Shown piece after piece: positions 14,915 through 29,004 of a stretch of DNA of 64,000 nt. Made by a program: the position numbers and the translations under genes. Source of the DNA: Rutidosis leptorrhynchoides (Eukaryota > Streptophyta > Magnoliopsida > Asterales > Asteraceae); NCBI RefSeq assembly GCF_046630445.1, contig NC_092334.1, positions 110,061,001 to 110,125,000 on the forward strand, in the 5' to 3' direction. The stretch's first letter is position 1; each line of letters opens with the position of its first letter. The notes beneath the pieces were generated by a model, which made no database searches, had not been told where the DNA came from, and was given only the letters and a program-made list of their open reading frames with translations.

Positions 14915-17196
14915 AACGCACCAGCTGTGTTCATGGACCTCATGAACCGAGTGTGTGGGCCATATCTTGACAAGTTTGTCATTGTTTTCATCGATGACAT
15001 ACTTATTTACTCGAAGAATGATCAAGAGCATGAAGAACATTTAAGAAAAGTGCTAGAGTTGCTGAGAAAAGAAAAACTGTACGGTAAGTTTTCAAAGTGT
15101 GCATTTTGGTTGGAAGAAGTTCAATTCCTCTGTCACATAGTGAACAAAGAAGGTATTCAGGTGGATCCAGCAAAGATTGAAACCGTTGAAAAATGGGAAA
15201 CCCCGAAAACTTCGAGGCATATACGCCAATTTTTAGGACTAGCTGGTTACTAAAGAAGGTTCATTCAAGATTTTTTCAGAATAGCAAAACCCTTGACTGC
15301 ATTAACGCATAAAGGGAGGAAATTTGAATGGAAGGATGAACAAGAGAAAGCGTTTCAATTGTTAAAGAAAAAGTTAACTACGGCACCTATATTGTCATTA
15401 CCTGAAGGGAATGATAATTTTGTGATATATTGTGACGCTTCAAAGCAAGGTCTCGGTTGTGCATTAATGCAACGAACGAAGGTAATTGCTTATGCGTCTA
15501 GACAACTGAAAATTTACGAGCAAAATTATACGACGCATGATTTGGAATTAGGCGCAGTTGTTTTTGCTTTAAAGACTTGGAGGCACTACTTATATGGGGT
15601 CAAAAGTATTATATATACCGACCACAAAAGTCTTCAACACATATTTAATCAGAAACAACTGAATATGAGGCAGCGTAGGTAGATTGAATTATTGAATGAT
15701 TACGACTTTGAGATTCGTTACCACCCGGGGAAGATAAATGTGGTAGCCGACGCCTTGAGCAGAAAGGACAGAGAACCCATTCGAGTAAAAGCTATGAATA
15801 TAATGATTCACACTAACCTTACTACTCAAATAAAGGAGGCGTAACAAGGAGTTTTAAAAAGGGAAATTTAAAGGATGAAATACCCAAAGGATCAGAGAAG
15901 CATCTTAATATTCGAGAAGACGGAACCCGGTATAGGGCTGAAAGAATTTGGGTACTAAAATTTGGAGATATGAGAGAAATGGTACTTAGAGAAGCTCATA
16001 AAACCAGATACTCAATACATCCTGAAACGGGGAAGATGTACAAAGATCTCAAGAAACATTTTTGGTGGCCAGGTATGAAAGTCGATGTTGCTAAATACGT
16101 AGGGGAATGTTTGACATGTTCTAAGGTCAAAGCTGAGCATCAGAAACCATCAGGTCTACTTCAACAACCCAAAATCCCGGAATGGAAATGGGAAAACATT
16201 ACCATGGATTTCATCACTAAATTGCCAAGGACTGCAAGTGGTTTTGATACTATTTGGGTAATAGTTGATCGTCTCACCAAATCAGCACACTTCCTGCCAA
16301 TAAGAGAAGATGACAAGATGGAGAAGTTAGCGCGACTGTATTTGAAAGAAGTCGTCTCCAGACATGGAATACCAATCTCTATTATCTCTGATAGAGATGG
16401 CAGATTTATTTCAAGATTCTGGCAGACATTACAGCAAGCATTAGGAACTCTTCTAGACATGAGTACTGCCTATCATCCACAAACTGATGGGCAGAGTGAA
16501 AGGACAATACAAACGCTTGAAGACATGCTACGAGCATGTGTTATTGATTTCGGAAACAGTTGGGATCGACATCTACCGTTAGCAGAATTTTCCTACAACA
16601 ACAGCTACCATTCAAGCATTGAGATGTCACCGTTTGAAGCACTTTATGGTAGAAAGTGCACGTCTCCGATTTGTTGGAGTGAAGTGGGGGATAGACAGAT
16701 TACGAGTCCGGAGATAATACAAGAAACTACCGAGAAGATCATCCAAATTCAACAACGGTTGAAAACCGCCCAAAGTCGACAAAAGAGCTACTCCGACATT
16801 AAAAGAAAAGATATAGAATTTGAAATTGGAGAGATGGTCATGCTTAAGGTTGCACCTTGGAAAGGCATTGTTCGATTTGGTAAATGAGTGAAATTAAATC
16901 CAAGGTATATTGGACCATTCAAGATTATTGATCGTGTCGGACCAGTAGCTTACCGACTTGAGTTACCTCAACAACTTGCGGCTGTACATAACACTTTCCA
17001 TGTCTCGAATTTGAAGAAATGTTTTGCTAAAGAAGATCTCACTATTCCGTTAGACAAAATCCAAATCAACGAAAAACTTCAATTCATCGAAGAACCCGTC
17101 GAAATAATGGATCGTGAGGTTAAAAGACTTAAGCAAAACAAAATACCAATTGTTAAGGTTCGATGGAATGCTCATAGAGGACTCGAGTTCACCTGA
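14915..17196 (+). pseudogene. Degenerate Gypsy pol: RT (C-terminal part), RNase H, integrase, chromodomain
   Basis: The order is reverse transcriptase from the NAPAVFMD segment with an FIDDILIYS catalytic box (about 14980-15015), RNase H with a YCDAS motif near 15430 and TDHKS near 15620, integrase zinc-binding region (about 15960-16140), then the integrase core. The core's acidic residues lie in MDFI (about 16205), SDRDGRF (about 16390) and in an [10 protein letters not shown] segment (about 16500). A GPFKII segment (about 16915) and a chromodomain-like end with [14 protein letters not shown] (about 17090-17170) follow. In-frame stops occur near 15251, 15680, 15842, 16885 and 17194, with further damage at 15840-15970. 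The N-terminal half is missing. It is clearly inactive. It would have encoded the enzymes that copy and insert the element. Confidence 0.93.
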
Positions 17197-17269
17197 GAAT
17201 GAGAAGATCAGATGAAGAAGAAATATCCGCACTTATTTCCATAAGATACGTCAACACCTCCAACTGCTT

Positions 17270-17306
17270 AAAATTTTGGGACGAAATTTATTTAACGGGT
17301 AGGTAC
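17270..17306 (+). promoter_or_regulatory. Polypurine tract of element D
   Basis: A purine-rich GGGACGAAATTTATTTAACG stretch ends just before the right LTR start TGTAGTGACCC at 17307. The stretch between the last pol stop and this point is untranslated. Confidence 0.75.
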
Positions 17307-20300
17307 TGTAGTGACCCGAACTTTTCCATGTTTTTATATAATAAATGAAATTGTTATTTACATGATTAAGTATTTCCAACATGTTAAGCAATCAAACTTG
17401 TTAAGACTTGATTAATTGAAATAGGTTTCATATAGACAATTGACCACCCAAGTTGACTGGTGATTCACGAACGTTAAAACTTGTAAAAACTATATGATGA
17501 CATATATATGATTATATATATAGTTAACATGATATTATGATAAGTAAGTATCTCATTAGGTATTTTAACAATGAGTTATATACATAAAATTGAGTTTATT
17601 GAATTAAGAAACTCGAAACGATATATATAACGATTATCGTTATAACAACGTCTTACTAAATACATATGAATCATATTAAGATATTGATACACTATGTTTA
17701 ATCATGATAAATCATAAGTAAACATGTCATTAAGTGTATTAACAATGGACTACATATGTAAAAATAAGACTACTAACTTAATGATTTCGAAACGAGACAT
17801 ATATGTAACGATTATCGTTGTAACAACATTTAACTGTATATATATCATACTATGATATATTAATATATTATAATATCATGATAATGTAATAATTTAACAT
17901 CTCTTTAGATATAATAAACAATGGGTTAACAACATTTAACAAGATCGTTAACCTAAAGGTTTCAAAACAACATTTACATGTAACGACTAACGATGACTTA
18001 ACGACTCAGTTGAAATGTATTTGAAATGTCCCGTTCTTATTGATTAAAAACGTTCCATATTAATTGATTTCGTTGCGAGGTTTTGACCTCTATATGAGAC
18101 GTTTTTCAAAGACTGCATTCATTTTAAAACAAACCATAACCTTTATTTCATCAATAAAGGTTTAAAAAGCTTTACGTAGATTATCAAATAATGATAATCT
18201 AAAATATCCTGTTTACACACGACCATTACATAATGGTTTACAATACAAATATTTTACAACAAAATAAGTTTCTTGAATGCAGTTTTTACACAATATCATA
18301 CAAGCATGGACTCCAAATCTCGTCCTTATTTAAGTATGCGACAGCGGAAGCTCTTAATAATCACCTGAGAATAAACATGCTTAAAACGTCAACAAAAATG
18401 TTGGTGAGTTATAGGTTTAACCTATATATATCAAATCATAATAATAGACCACAAGATTTCATATTTCAATACACATCCCATACATAAAGATAAAAATCAT
18501 TTATATGGTGAACACCTGGTAACCGACATTAACAAGATGCATATATAAGAATATCCCAATCATTCCGGGACACCCTTCAGATATGATATAAATTTCAAAG
18601 TACTAAAGCATCCGGTACTTTGGATGGGGTTTGTTAGGCCCAATAGATCCATCTTTAGGATTCGCGTCAATTAGGGTGTCTGTTCCCTAATTCTTAGATT
18701 ACCAGACTAAAAAGGGGCATATTCGGTTTAATAATCCAACCATAGAATGTAGTTTTAAGTACTTGTGTCTATTTTGTAAAACATTTATAAAAGCAGCGCA
18801 TGTATTCTCAGTCCCAAAAATATATATTGCAAAAGCATTTAAAAAGGGAGCAAATGAAACTCACGCATATAAATATTGTAAAACAGTTATTAAAGCATTT
18901 GCATGTATTCTCAGCCCAAAAATGTAAAGAGTAAAAAGGGCAAATGAAACTCACTTTCACAGATTTTTACTTCGTCGGGAAGTAAGACTTGGCCACTGGT
19001 TGATTCACGAACCTATAACAATATATACATATATATCAAAGTATGTTCAAAATATATTTACAACACTTTTAATATATTTTGATGTTTTAAGTTTATTAAG
19101 TCAGCTGTCCTCGTTAGTAACCTACAACTAGTTGTCCACAGTTAGATGTACAGAAATAAATCGATAAATATTATCTTGAATCAATCCACGACCCAGTGTA
19201 TACGTATCTCAGTATTGATCACAACTCAAACTATATATATTTTGGAATCAACCTCAACCCTGTATAGCTAACTCCAACATTCACATATAGAGTGTCTATG
19301 GTTGTTCCGAAATATATATAGATGTGTCGACATGATAGGTCGAAACATTGTATACGTGTCTATGGTATCTCAAAATTACATAATATACAATACAAGTTGA
19401 TTAAGTTATGGTTGGAATAGATTTGTTACCAATTTTCACGTAGCTAAAATGAGAAAAATTATCCAATCTTGTTTTACCCATAACTTCTTCATTTTAAATC
19501 CGTTTTGAGTGAATCAAATTGCTATGGTTTTATATTGAACTCTATTTTATGAATATAAACAGAAAAATTATAGGTTTATAGTCGGAAAAATAAGTTACAA
19601 GTCGTTTTTGTAAAGGTAGTCATTTCAGTCGAAAGAACGACGTCTAGATGACCATTTTAGAAAACATACTTCCACTTTGAGTTTAACCATAATTTTTGGA
19701 TATAGTTTCATGTTCATAATAAAAATCATTTTCCCAGAATAACAACTTTTAAATCAAAGTTTATCATAGTTTTTAATTAACTAACCCAAAACAGCCCGCG
19801 GTGTTACTACGACGGCGTAAATCCAGTTTTACGGTATTTTTCGTGTTTCCAGGTTTTAAATCATTAAGTTAGCATATCATATAGATATAGAACATGTGTT
19901 TAGTTGATTTTAAAAGTCAAGTTAGAAGGATTAACTTTTATTTGCGAACAAGTTTAGAATTAACTAAACTATGTTCTAGTGATTACAAGTTTAAACCTTC
20001 GAATAAGATAGCTTTATAAGTATGAATCGAATGATGTTATGAACATTATTACTACCTCAAGTTCCTTGGATAAACCTACTGGAAATGAGAAAAATAGATC
20101 TAGCTTCAAAGGATCCTTGGATGGCTTGAAAGTTCTTGAAGCAGAATCATGACACGAAAACAATTTCAAGTAAGATTTCCACTCGAAATAAGATTGCTAT
20201 AGTTATAGAAATTGAATTAAAGTTTGAATATGATTATTACCTTGTATTATAAAGATAACCTACTATAAGGAACAAAGGTTTATTGATCTTGGATGATTAC

Positions 20301-23300
20301 TTGGAATGGATTTAAAAAACTTGGAAGTAAACTTGCAATCTTGGAAGTATTCTTGATTTTATGAAACTAGAACTTTTGGAATTTATGAAGAACACTTAGA
20401 ACTTGAAGATAGAACTTGAGAGAGATCAATTAGATGAAGAAAATTGAAGAATGAAAGTGTTTGTAGGTGTTTTTGGTCGTTGGTGTATGGATTAGATATA
20501 AAGGATATGTAATTTTGTTTTCATGTAAATAAGTCATGAATGATTACTCATATTTTTGTAATTTTATGAGATATTTCATGCTAGTTGCCAAATGATGGTT
20601 CCCACATGTCTTAGGTGACTCACATGGGCTGCTAAGAGCTGATCATTGGAGTGTATATAGCAATAGTACATACATCTAAAAGCTGTGTATTGTACGAGTA
20701 CGAATACGGGTGCATACGAGTAGAATTGTTGATGAAACTGAACGAGGATGTAATTGTAAGCATTTTTGTTAAGTAGAAGTATTTTGATAAGTGTATTAAA
20801 GTCTTTCAAAAGTGTATAAATACATATTAAAACACTACATGTATATACATTTTAACTGAGTCGTTAAGTCATCGTTAGTCGTTACATGTAAGTGTTGTTT
20901 TGAAACGTTTAGGTTAACGATCTTGTTAAATGTTGTTAACCCAATGTTTATAATATCAAATGAGATTTTAAATTATTATATTATCATGATATTATCATGT
21001 ATGAATATCTCTTAATATGATATATATATATACATTAAATGTCTTTACAACCATAATCGTTACATATATGTCTCGTTTAAAAATCATTAAGTTAGTAGTC
21101 TTGTTTTTACATATGTAGTTCATTGTTAATATACTTAATGATATGTTTACTTATCATAGTATCATGTTAACTATATATATATCCATATATATGTCATCAT
21201 ATAGTTTTTACAAGTTTTAACGTTCGTGAATCACCGGTCAACTTGGGTGGTCAATTGTCTATATGAAACATATTTCAATTAATCAAGTCTTAACAAGTTT
21301 GATTGCTTAACATGTTAGAAACACTTAATCATGTAAATAACAATTTCATTTAATATATATATAAACATGGAAAAGTTCGGGTCACTACAGTATTTACATG
21401 TAGTGTTTTAATATGTATTCATACACTTTTGAAAAACTTCAAGACACTTATCAAAATACTTCTACTTAACAAAAATGCTTACAATTACATCCTCGTTCAG
21501 TTTCATCAACAATTCTACTCGTATGCACCCGTATTCGTACTCGTACAATACACAACTTTTAAATGTATGTACTATTGGTATATACACTCTAATTATCAGC
21601 TCTTAGCAGCCTATGTGAGTCACCTAACACATGTGGGAACCATCATTTGGCAACTAGCATGAAATATCTCATAAAATTACAAAAATATTAGTAATCATTC
21701 ATGACTTATTTACATGTAAACAAAATTACACATCCTTTATATCTAATCCATATACCAACGACCAAAAACACCTAAAAACACTTTCATTCTTCAATTTTAT
21801 TCATCAAATTAATCTCTCTCAAGTTCTATCTTCAAGTTCTAAGTGTTCTTCATAAATTCTATAAGTTCTAGTTTCATAAAATTAAGAATACTTCCAAGTT
21901 TGCTAGCTTACTTCCAATCTTGTAAAGTGATCATCCAAACTCAAGAAATCTTTCTTATTTACAGTAAGATATCTTTCTAATACAATGTAATACTCATACT
22001 CAAACTTTGGTTCAATTTCTATAACTATAACAATCTTATTTCGAGTGGAAATCTTACTTGAACTTGTTTTCATGTCATGATCCTGCTTCACGAACTTTCA
22101 AGTCATCCAATGATCCTTTGAAGCTAGATCTATTTTTATCATTTCTAGTAGGTTTATCCACAAAACCTGAGGTAGTAATGATGTTCATAACATCATTCGA
22201 TTCATATAAATAAAACTACCTTATACGAAGGTTTAAACTTGAAATCACTAGAACATACTTTAGTTAATTCTAAACTTGTTCGCAAACAAAAGTTAATCCT
22301 TCTAACTTGACTTTTAAAATCAACTAGAAACATGTTCAATATCTATATGATATACTAACTTAATGATTTAAAACCTGAAAACACGAAAAACACCGTAAAA
22401 CTGGATATACGCCGTCGTATTAACACCGCGGGCTGTTTTGGGTTAGTTAATTAAAAACTATGATAAACTTTGATTTAAAAGTTGTTCTTCTGAGAAAATG
22501 ATTTTTATTATGAACATGAAACTATATCCAAAAATCATGATTAAACTCAAAGTGGAAGTATGTTTTCCAAAATGGTCATCTAGACGTCGTTCTTTCGACT
22601 AAAATGACTACCTTTACAAAAATGACTTGTAACCTGTATTTCCGATTATAAACTTATACTTTTTCTGTATAGATTCATAAACTTAAGTTCAATATGAAAC
22701 CATAGCAATTGGATTCACTCAAAACGGATTTAAAACGAAGAAGTTATGGGTAAAACAAGATTGGATATTTTTACTTGTTGTAGCTACGTGAAAATTGGTA
22801 ACAAATCTATATTAATATATCCTAGCTAACTTATATTGTATAATACATATATTCTAATATATTATGTAATCTTGGGATACCATAGACACGTATGCAAATG
22901 TTTTGACATATCATATCGACCCATTTATATATATTATTTAGAACAACCATAGACACTCTATATGCAGTAATATTGGAGTTAGCTATACAGGGTTGAGGTT
23001 GATTCCAAATATATATATATTTTGAGTTGTGATCTAGCCTGAGACGTGTATACACTGGGTCGTGGATTGGGTCAAGATAATATATATCAATTTATTTCTG
23101 TACATCTAACTATGGACAACTAGTTGTAGGTTACTAACGAGGACAGCTGACTTAATAAACTTAAAACATTAAAACGTATTAGAAATGTTGTAAATATATT
23201 TTGAACACACTTTGATATATATGTACATATTTGTTATAGGTTCGTGAATCGACCAGTGGTCAAGTCTTACTTCCCGACGAAGTAAAAATCTGTGAAAGTG

Positions 23301-24121
23301 AGTTATAGTCCCACTTTTAAAATCTAATATTTTTGGGATGAGAATACATGCAGCTTTATAAATGTTTTACAAAATAGACACAAGTACATGAAACTACTTT
23401 CTATGGTTGAACGATCGAAGCCGAATATGCCCCTTTTACTTGGTAACCTAAGAATTAGTAAACTAGTCTACTAATTGACGCGAATCTTAAAGATAGATCT
23501 ATTGGGCCCAACAAACCCCATCTGTTGTAGCGGATGCTTTAGTACTTCAAGTTTTTGTATCATGTCCGATGGATGTCCCGGAATGATGGGGATATTCTTA
23601 TATGCATCTTGTTAATGTCGGTTACCAGGTGTTCACCGTATGAATGATTTTTATCTCTATGTATGGGATGTATTGAAATATGAAATCTTGTGGTCTATTA
23701 TTATGATTTGATAATATATAGGTTAAACCTATAACTCACCAATATTTTTATTGACATTTTAAGCATGTTTATTCTCAGGTGATTATTAAGAGCTTCCGCT
23801 ATTGCATACTAAAATAAGGACAAGATTTGGAGTCCATGCTTATATGATATTATGTAAAACTGCATTCAAGAAACTTATTTTTGATGTAATATATTCATAT
23901 TGTAAACCATTATGTAATGGTCATGTGTAAACGGTATATTTTAGATTATCATTATTTGATAATCTAGGTAATTCTTTTTAAACCTTTATCAATAAAATAA
24001 AGGTTATGGTTGTTTTAAAAATGAATGCAGTCTTTGAAAAACGTCTCATATAGAGGTCAAAACCTCGCGACGAAATCAATTAATATGGAACGTTTATAAT
24101 CAATATGAACGGGACATTTCA
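17307..24121 (+). repeat. Right LTR of element D (interrupted)
   Basis: It comprises 17307-18021 and 21395-24121, about 3.44 kb when the nested insertion and its duplicated GTATT are removed. It begins TGTAGTGACCC and ends GGGACATTTCA, directly before CATGA. It carries the same LTR core (about 23735-23820) and end hairpin (about 24050) as the left LTR. Confidence 0.9.
18022..21389 (-). mobile_element. Reversed solo LTR inside the right LTR of element D
   Basis: This is a complete LTR of the same family as D in reverse orientation: plus-strand start TGAAATGTCCC, end GGGTCACTACA. It is 3368 bp long and flanked by a perfect 5-bp duplication GTATT (18017-18021 and 21390-21394). The left LTR of D shows the unoccupied site (near 12197-12201). 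With no internal region, it is a product of LTR-LTR recombination. The core segment appears reversed near 18330-18425. Confidence 0.95.
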
Positions 24122-24999
24122 CATGACACCTTTCTTGTCGGTTCATAACCACAAACAACCCATTATGTAGCTACTGCTACAGCTGATTTCTGCTTCTGTT
24201 TTCGATCATCACTTCACAGCCAAGACCCAACCATCGATCATCATATATACCTGCTGCTACTATTCTTTTCTTTTCTATTTTTGTTTGATTAACAAAACAG
24301 CCACCACCACCGTGAATCACTGATCCTGCTGCTGTATTTTTCTGTTTAAATTAGTCCGAGGAAAACCACCTGTTGCTGCTACGATCGTTCATGCTTTTGC
24401 AGCCATGAAACCGCCACCCAACATCACTGATTACGCTACTGCAGTAAGTTTTCTGTTGCTGTTACAACGAAGGACGATGATAGTGATGTACATTTATGAT
24501 GTTGGAGATGATTTAATGATGATTATCGTGATGATTATTAAAGTGGTGATAAACTAATGAAGAAGAAGGTGAAAAGTGGACATGAAGAACGATGGTGATT
24601 ATGTACGATGTAGATGATGATTCACGGATGTGGATTATGATGATGATGATGGTTATATTGTTATTATGATGATTAGAAGATGATGAAGATCGAATATGTT
24701 TGATGATAACCGCGTATTATCTGTTTACACTCCTATTGCCGATTGATTATTACCAAATCAAAACTCTCAGGTTTGTTTCTTGGGCCATAAATATGCTAGT
24801 TGGACTTCCTGTTGGGCCGAGATAAGTGGGCTCGAGAAATTACTGATTGGGCCGTGAACATGTATCATTCATTGGGCCTTGACCCAGTTCAGGTTCTCTG
24901 TTGGGCTAATAGGATGAATGATAAAATTAAAAAAATGGAAATAGAATAATAGGGTTATAAATATTCTAGTTGGATTTATATTCAGAAAAACAGAAAGGG

Positions 25000-25066
25000 A
25001 CGAATGGTTTGGAGAGTGGGTGTTGAAGCTGGAGGTCGCGGGTTCGAGCCTGGGCGTAGGCAGTTT
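25000..25066 (+). ncRNA. tRNA-derived module in the LTR of element C
   Basis: A GGTTCGAGCC segment at 25041-25050 fits the internal B box / T-arm of a tRNA gene. A degenerate A-box-like GAATGGTTTGGAGAG precedes it. I cannot fold a full cloverleaf, so it is not called a functional tRNA. The other LTR copy holds the same module at about 32335-32390. Confidence 0.5.
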
Positions 25067-25097
25067 ATTAGTTTTTTTTATGCTCTTCCCATTAAGG

Positions 25098-25801
<704 letters not shown>

Positions 25802-26429
25802 CAAATACACCTTTTAATTATAAGATAGATCTATTGGGCCTAACAACCTCCATTCATGTCTATGGATGGCTTTAGTACTTCGAGATTATTATTATACAGA
25901 CGTCGATGTCTGTGGGGATATTATATGCATTATGGTTAATGTCGGTTACCAGGTGTTCAATCCATATGAATGATTTTTATGCAGATGGCTATATGCATGC
26001 ATGATGTTTATGAGAAATGAAAATATGAAATCTTGTGGTCTATTAAAAATGATGGAAATGAATATTGATGATAAACTAATGAACTCACCAACCTTTTGGT
26101 TGACACTTGAAAGCATGTTTATTCTCAGGTATTAAAGAAATCTTCCGCTGTGCATTTGCTCATTTAAGAGATAGTACTTGGAGTCATTCATGACATATTT
26201 CAAAAGACGTTACATTCGAGTCGTTGAGTTCATCAAGAATATTATTAAGTTATTTATAGTTGGATATATTATGAAATGGTATGCATGCCGTCAACTTTTG
26301 ATGTGATGAAAGTTTGTCTTTTAAAAACGAATGCAATGTTTGTAAAATGTATCATATAGAGGTCAGAACCTCGCAATGTAATCAACTGATATGAATCATT
26401 TATAATCGATATGAATAGGTTGTTAAAGT

Positions 26430-26441
26430 TGGTATCAGAGC
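26430..26441 (+). promoter_or_regulatory. Primer-binding site of element C
   Basis: TGGTATCAGAGC lies two bases after the left LTR end. This is the standard site complementary to the 3' end of plant initiator tRNA-Met, used to prime minus-strand DNA synthesis. Confidence 0.9.
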
Positions 26442-26807
26442 GGGGGTCTTAGCGAACCAGGTCTTGCATTAGTGTGTCTAACTGATAGTTGTTTAGATGC
26501 ATTAGTGAGTCTGGACTTCGACCGTGTCTGCATGTCAAAAGTTTTGCTTATCATTTCATGTAGAAAATTACTTGCTTATCATCCTTAAAGTCTAGACATG
26601 TCTTACTGCCTCTATTGCATAGATAGTGTATAGATAAATTCGTATCTTAGCGTATCTGTTACTGTAAACTTTGCGTGACAGCTTCCGAAAATTTCTCCGT
26701 ACTCTACGGGATCTTCTGTACTATACATAAGTATTCTATGTAATTAGAATATCATCTAATATCCAAAAATCATTTCATATAGAAAACCCTTTATCTAACC
26801 GTACAAG

Positions 26808-27386
26808 ATGGAACTCCCAACTAGTTCTAATTCCTCGGATTCCGACAGCTATTCCGATATGGATTTCCACTCGAACTCTGAAAGCAGTGTAACCGGAATG
26901 GATCAACCCATTTGCCATCATCAATTCTGGATGAATTGGGGATGAGTTCGTAGTTGACTTAAACAATAGAAGCAAGAAGAAGGCGATACTTTCCATCAAC
27001 CAAATTTCCTACTTGGCGATGAACCTGAAACACTCACCGGCGAACGAATCCTAAACACCATTTTCACCTTCATTACCCGAATATCTCGCCACGATTATAT
27101 TCTATCTAAAATTCTAAACCTTATTCACCCGCTCGTTCCGACCAACAATCATCTCGGAATAATAGAAGAAGTCAACGAACTTTGCGCTCGAGTAAATCAA
27201 TTTGGAAAATATGGTGCAAAATTTACCAGTTTCAGCAACATCACCGGCACCAACAGTACCATCAATAACAGCACCGGTACCATCAATAATCCATGCTTCA
27301 ACATCTCATTCTGTACCTCGAGTATAATCATAGTTCTACGTATCGTTCTACATCAATTATCTTTGTTCTTCATGGCGATTATGTAA
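26808..27386 (+). pseudogene. gag-like remnant of element C
   Basis: A frame opens with MELPTSSNSSDSDSYSDMDF, a Ser/Asp-rich start. It is broken by in-frame stops near 26940-26970, and continues in the same frame with RISRHDYILSKILNLIHPLV and an IIEEVNELCARV helix. An Asn/Thr/Ser-rich stretch follows, ending at a TAA (27384-27386). The minus-strand element E carries the same layout at 41863-42429. It resembles the N-terminal part of a Gypsy gag protein, ending well before any capsid or zinc knuckle. No other structural gene is present, so mobility would need proteins supplied in trans. The gag assignment is inference from position and layout. Confidence 0.55.
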
Positions 27387-28922
27387 TCTCTAAAGTTTTA
27401 GAGATTATTCATTCTAGTTCCAACCGAAAATCAAATAAGATTAATATCATATTAACTCATTAGATCCATGATTACATCTGAAGAAAATATATATGTATAT
27501 ATGTTTTCATAAAGATTGTAATTAAAAATTCTTTTGTACAAACTGTTAATTGTGAAAATATTTTAACGGGTAGGTAATACCCGAGGAATATTTAGATTTC
27601 ACATTAATAAGTTACATTGTACGTTCTTCGAATCTGATTCAACAGTCATTTACCATCCTACTAACATCCACAGATATACGAATCCATTCACCACAAAATA
27701 ACCATTTTCATTCAATTTCATATTTGAATTTTGACCTATCAGAATCTAACAAGTAGCATAATGAAGAAAACATTTGACAAAATAAAATTTGTTAGAAACA
27801 AACGAATTAACTATGAGAAATTTTTTTAATAATCCATGATAACAAAATCCTAGCTAACTGTTCCTAGCTAACTGTTAATTCCTTATTACATTTTATTTAT
27901 CGCAATTTATTTATCGCAATTTTAATTCTCACAATTTTATTTATCGTCATTTAATTTCTGTTATTTATTTTACGCACTTTATTTATCGTCATTTAAATAC
28001 TGTTATTTATGCATTTTAAATATCGGGACACGTATACAATGTTTTGACATATCATATCGACGTCATCCATATATATTATTTGGAATAACCATAGACACTC
28101 TATATGCGGTAATGCTCGAGTTAGCTATACAGGGTTGATGTTGATTCTAAAATAATATATATACTTTGAGTTGTGATCGAGTCTGAGACATGTATACAAT
28201 GAGTCACGATACGTATTAATTAATTCGAACATTATATATTAAACTATATATGAATTATTGAACTACTAACTGTGAACTACTAACTGTGGACTACTAACAT
28301 TGGACAATTAAAATGAATTAAAATATTGTTTATAACATATGAATCTAAACATTTCTTCAAGTTTGCCACTTGATTTCATCCTAAACCTCATTTATATCTT
28401 GACGATTACAATCTGCGTTCAAACCTTTCATGATTCTTGAAAACACCTCAATCGAGAGGATGAACCAACCACACTTTATCTACGGAAGGAACGATTTACG
28501 CATATAGTTATGCACCTGAAAAACTCTCAGAAACTGAGTAAACATTTAACACGTAGCTATGCTAATTCCTTTAGCGTTATTATTACCGAAAATAACTTTG
28601 CAACTCCTGTTCGAGATAGCCAGTTTTGTCACAGCTCTAGCAAGACAACTTCAACTCTTCGTTCGAAACAACCTTATCATAACCCTGATATATATGCGAG
28701 CTCTTTTATTCTTACCGGAGAACCTTTTATATTCCACCATATTACCAGCAGACGTACCAGCAACCTCGTTACTCCTTGGCTTAAATCTCTCCGACAAATC
28801 ACTATATTTATCTATTGACTTCTTATCATGAACTCATCGGCATCTTGTAACGATAATCACCATACTAAATACCGAGAGGCATCAATTGATAATCTCGAAT
28901 TTCTCAGCGATTCTACGACAAC

Positions 28923-29004
<82 letters not shown>

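Larger units (their letters stand above)
11480..24121 (+). mobile_element. Element D: Tekay-like (chromovirus) Ty3/Gypsy retrotransposon with nested solo LTR
   Basis: The left LTR (11480-14914), a truncated pol region and the right LTR (17307-24121, interrupted by a solo LTR) are bounded by TSD CATGA. The first base of the left LTR appears mutated (AGTAGTGACCC where the right copy has TGTAGTGACCC). The left LTR runs directly into the middle of reverse transcriptase, so gag, protease, the N-terminal half of RT and the primer-binding site are deleted. The C-terminal chromodomain places it among chromoviruses, most likely Tekay/Del. Confidence 0.9.
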
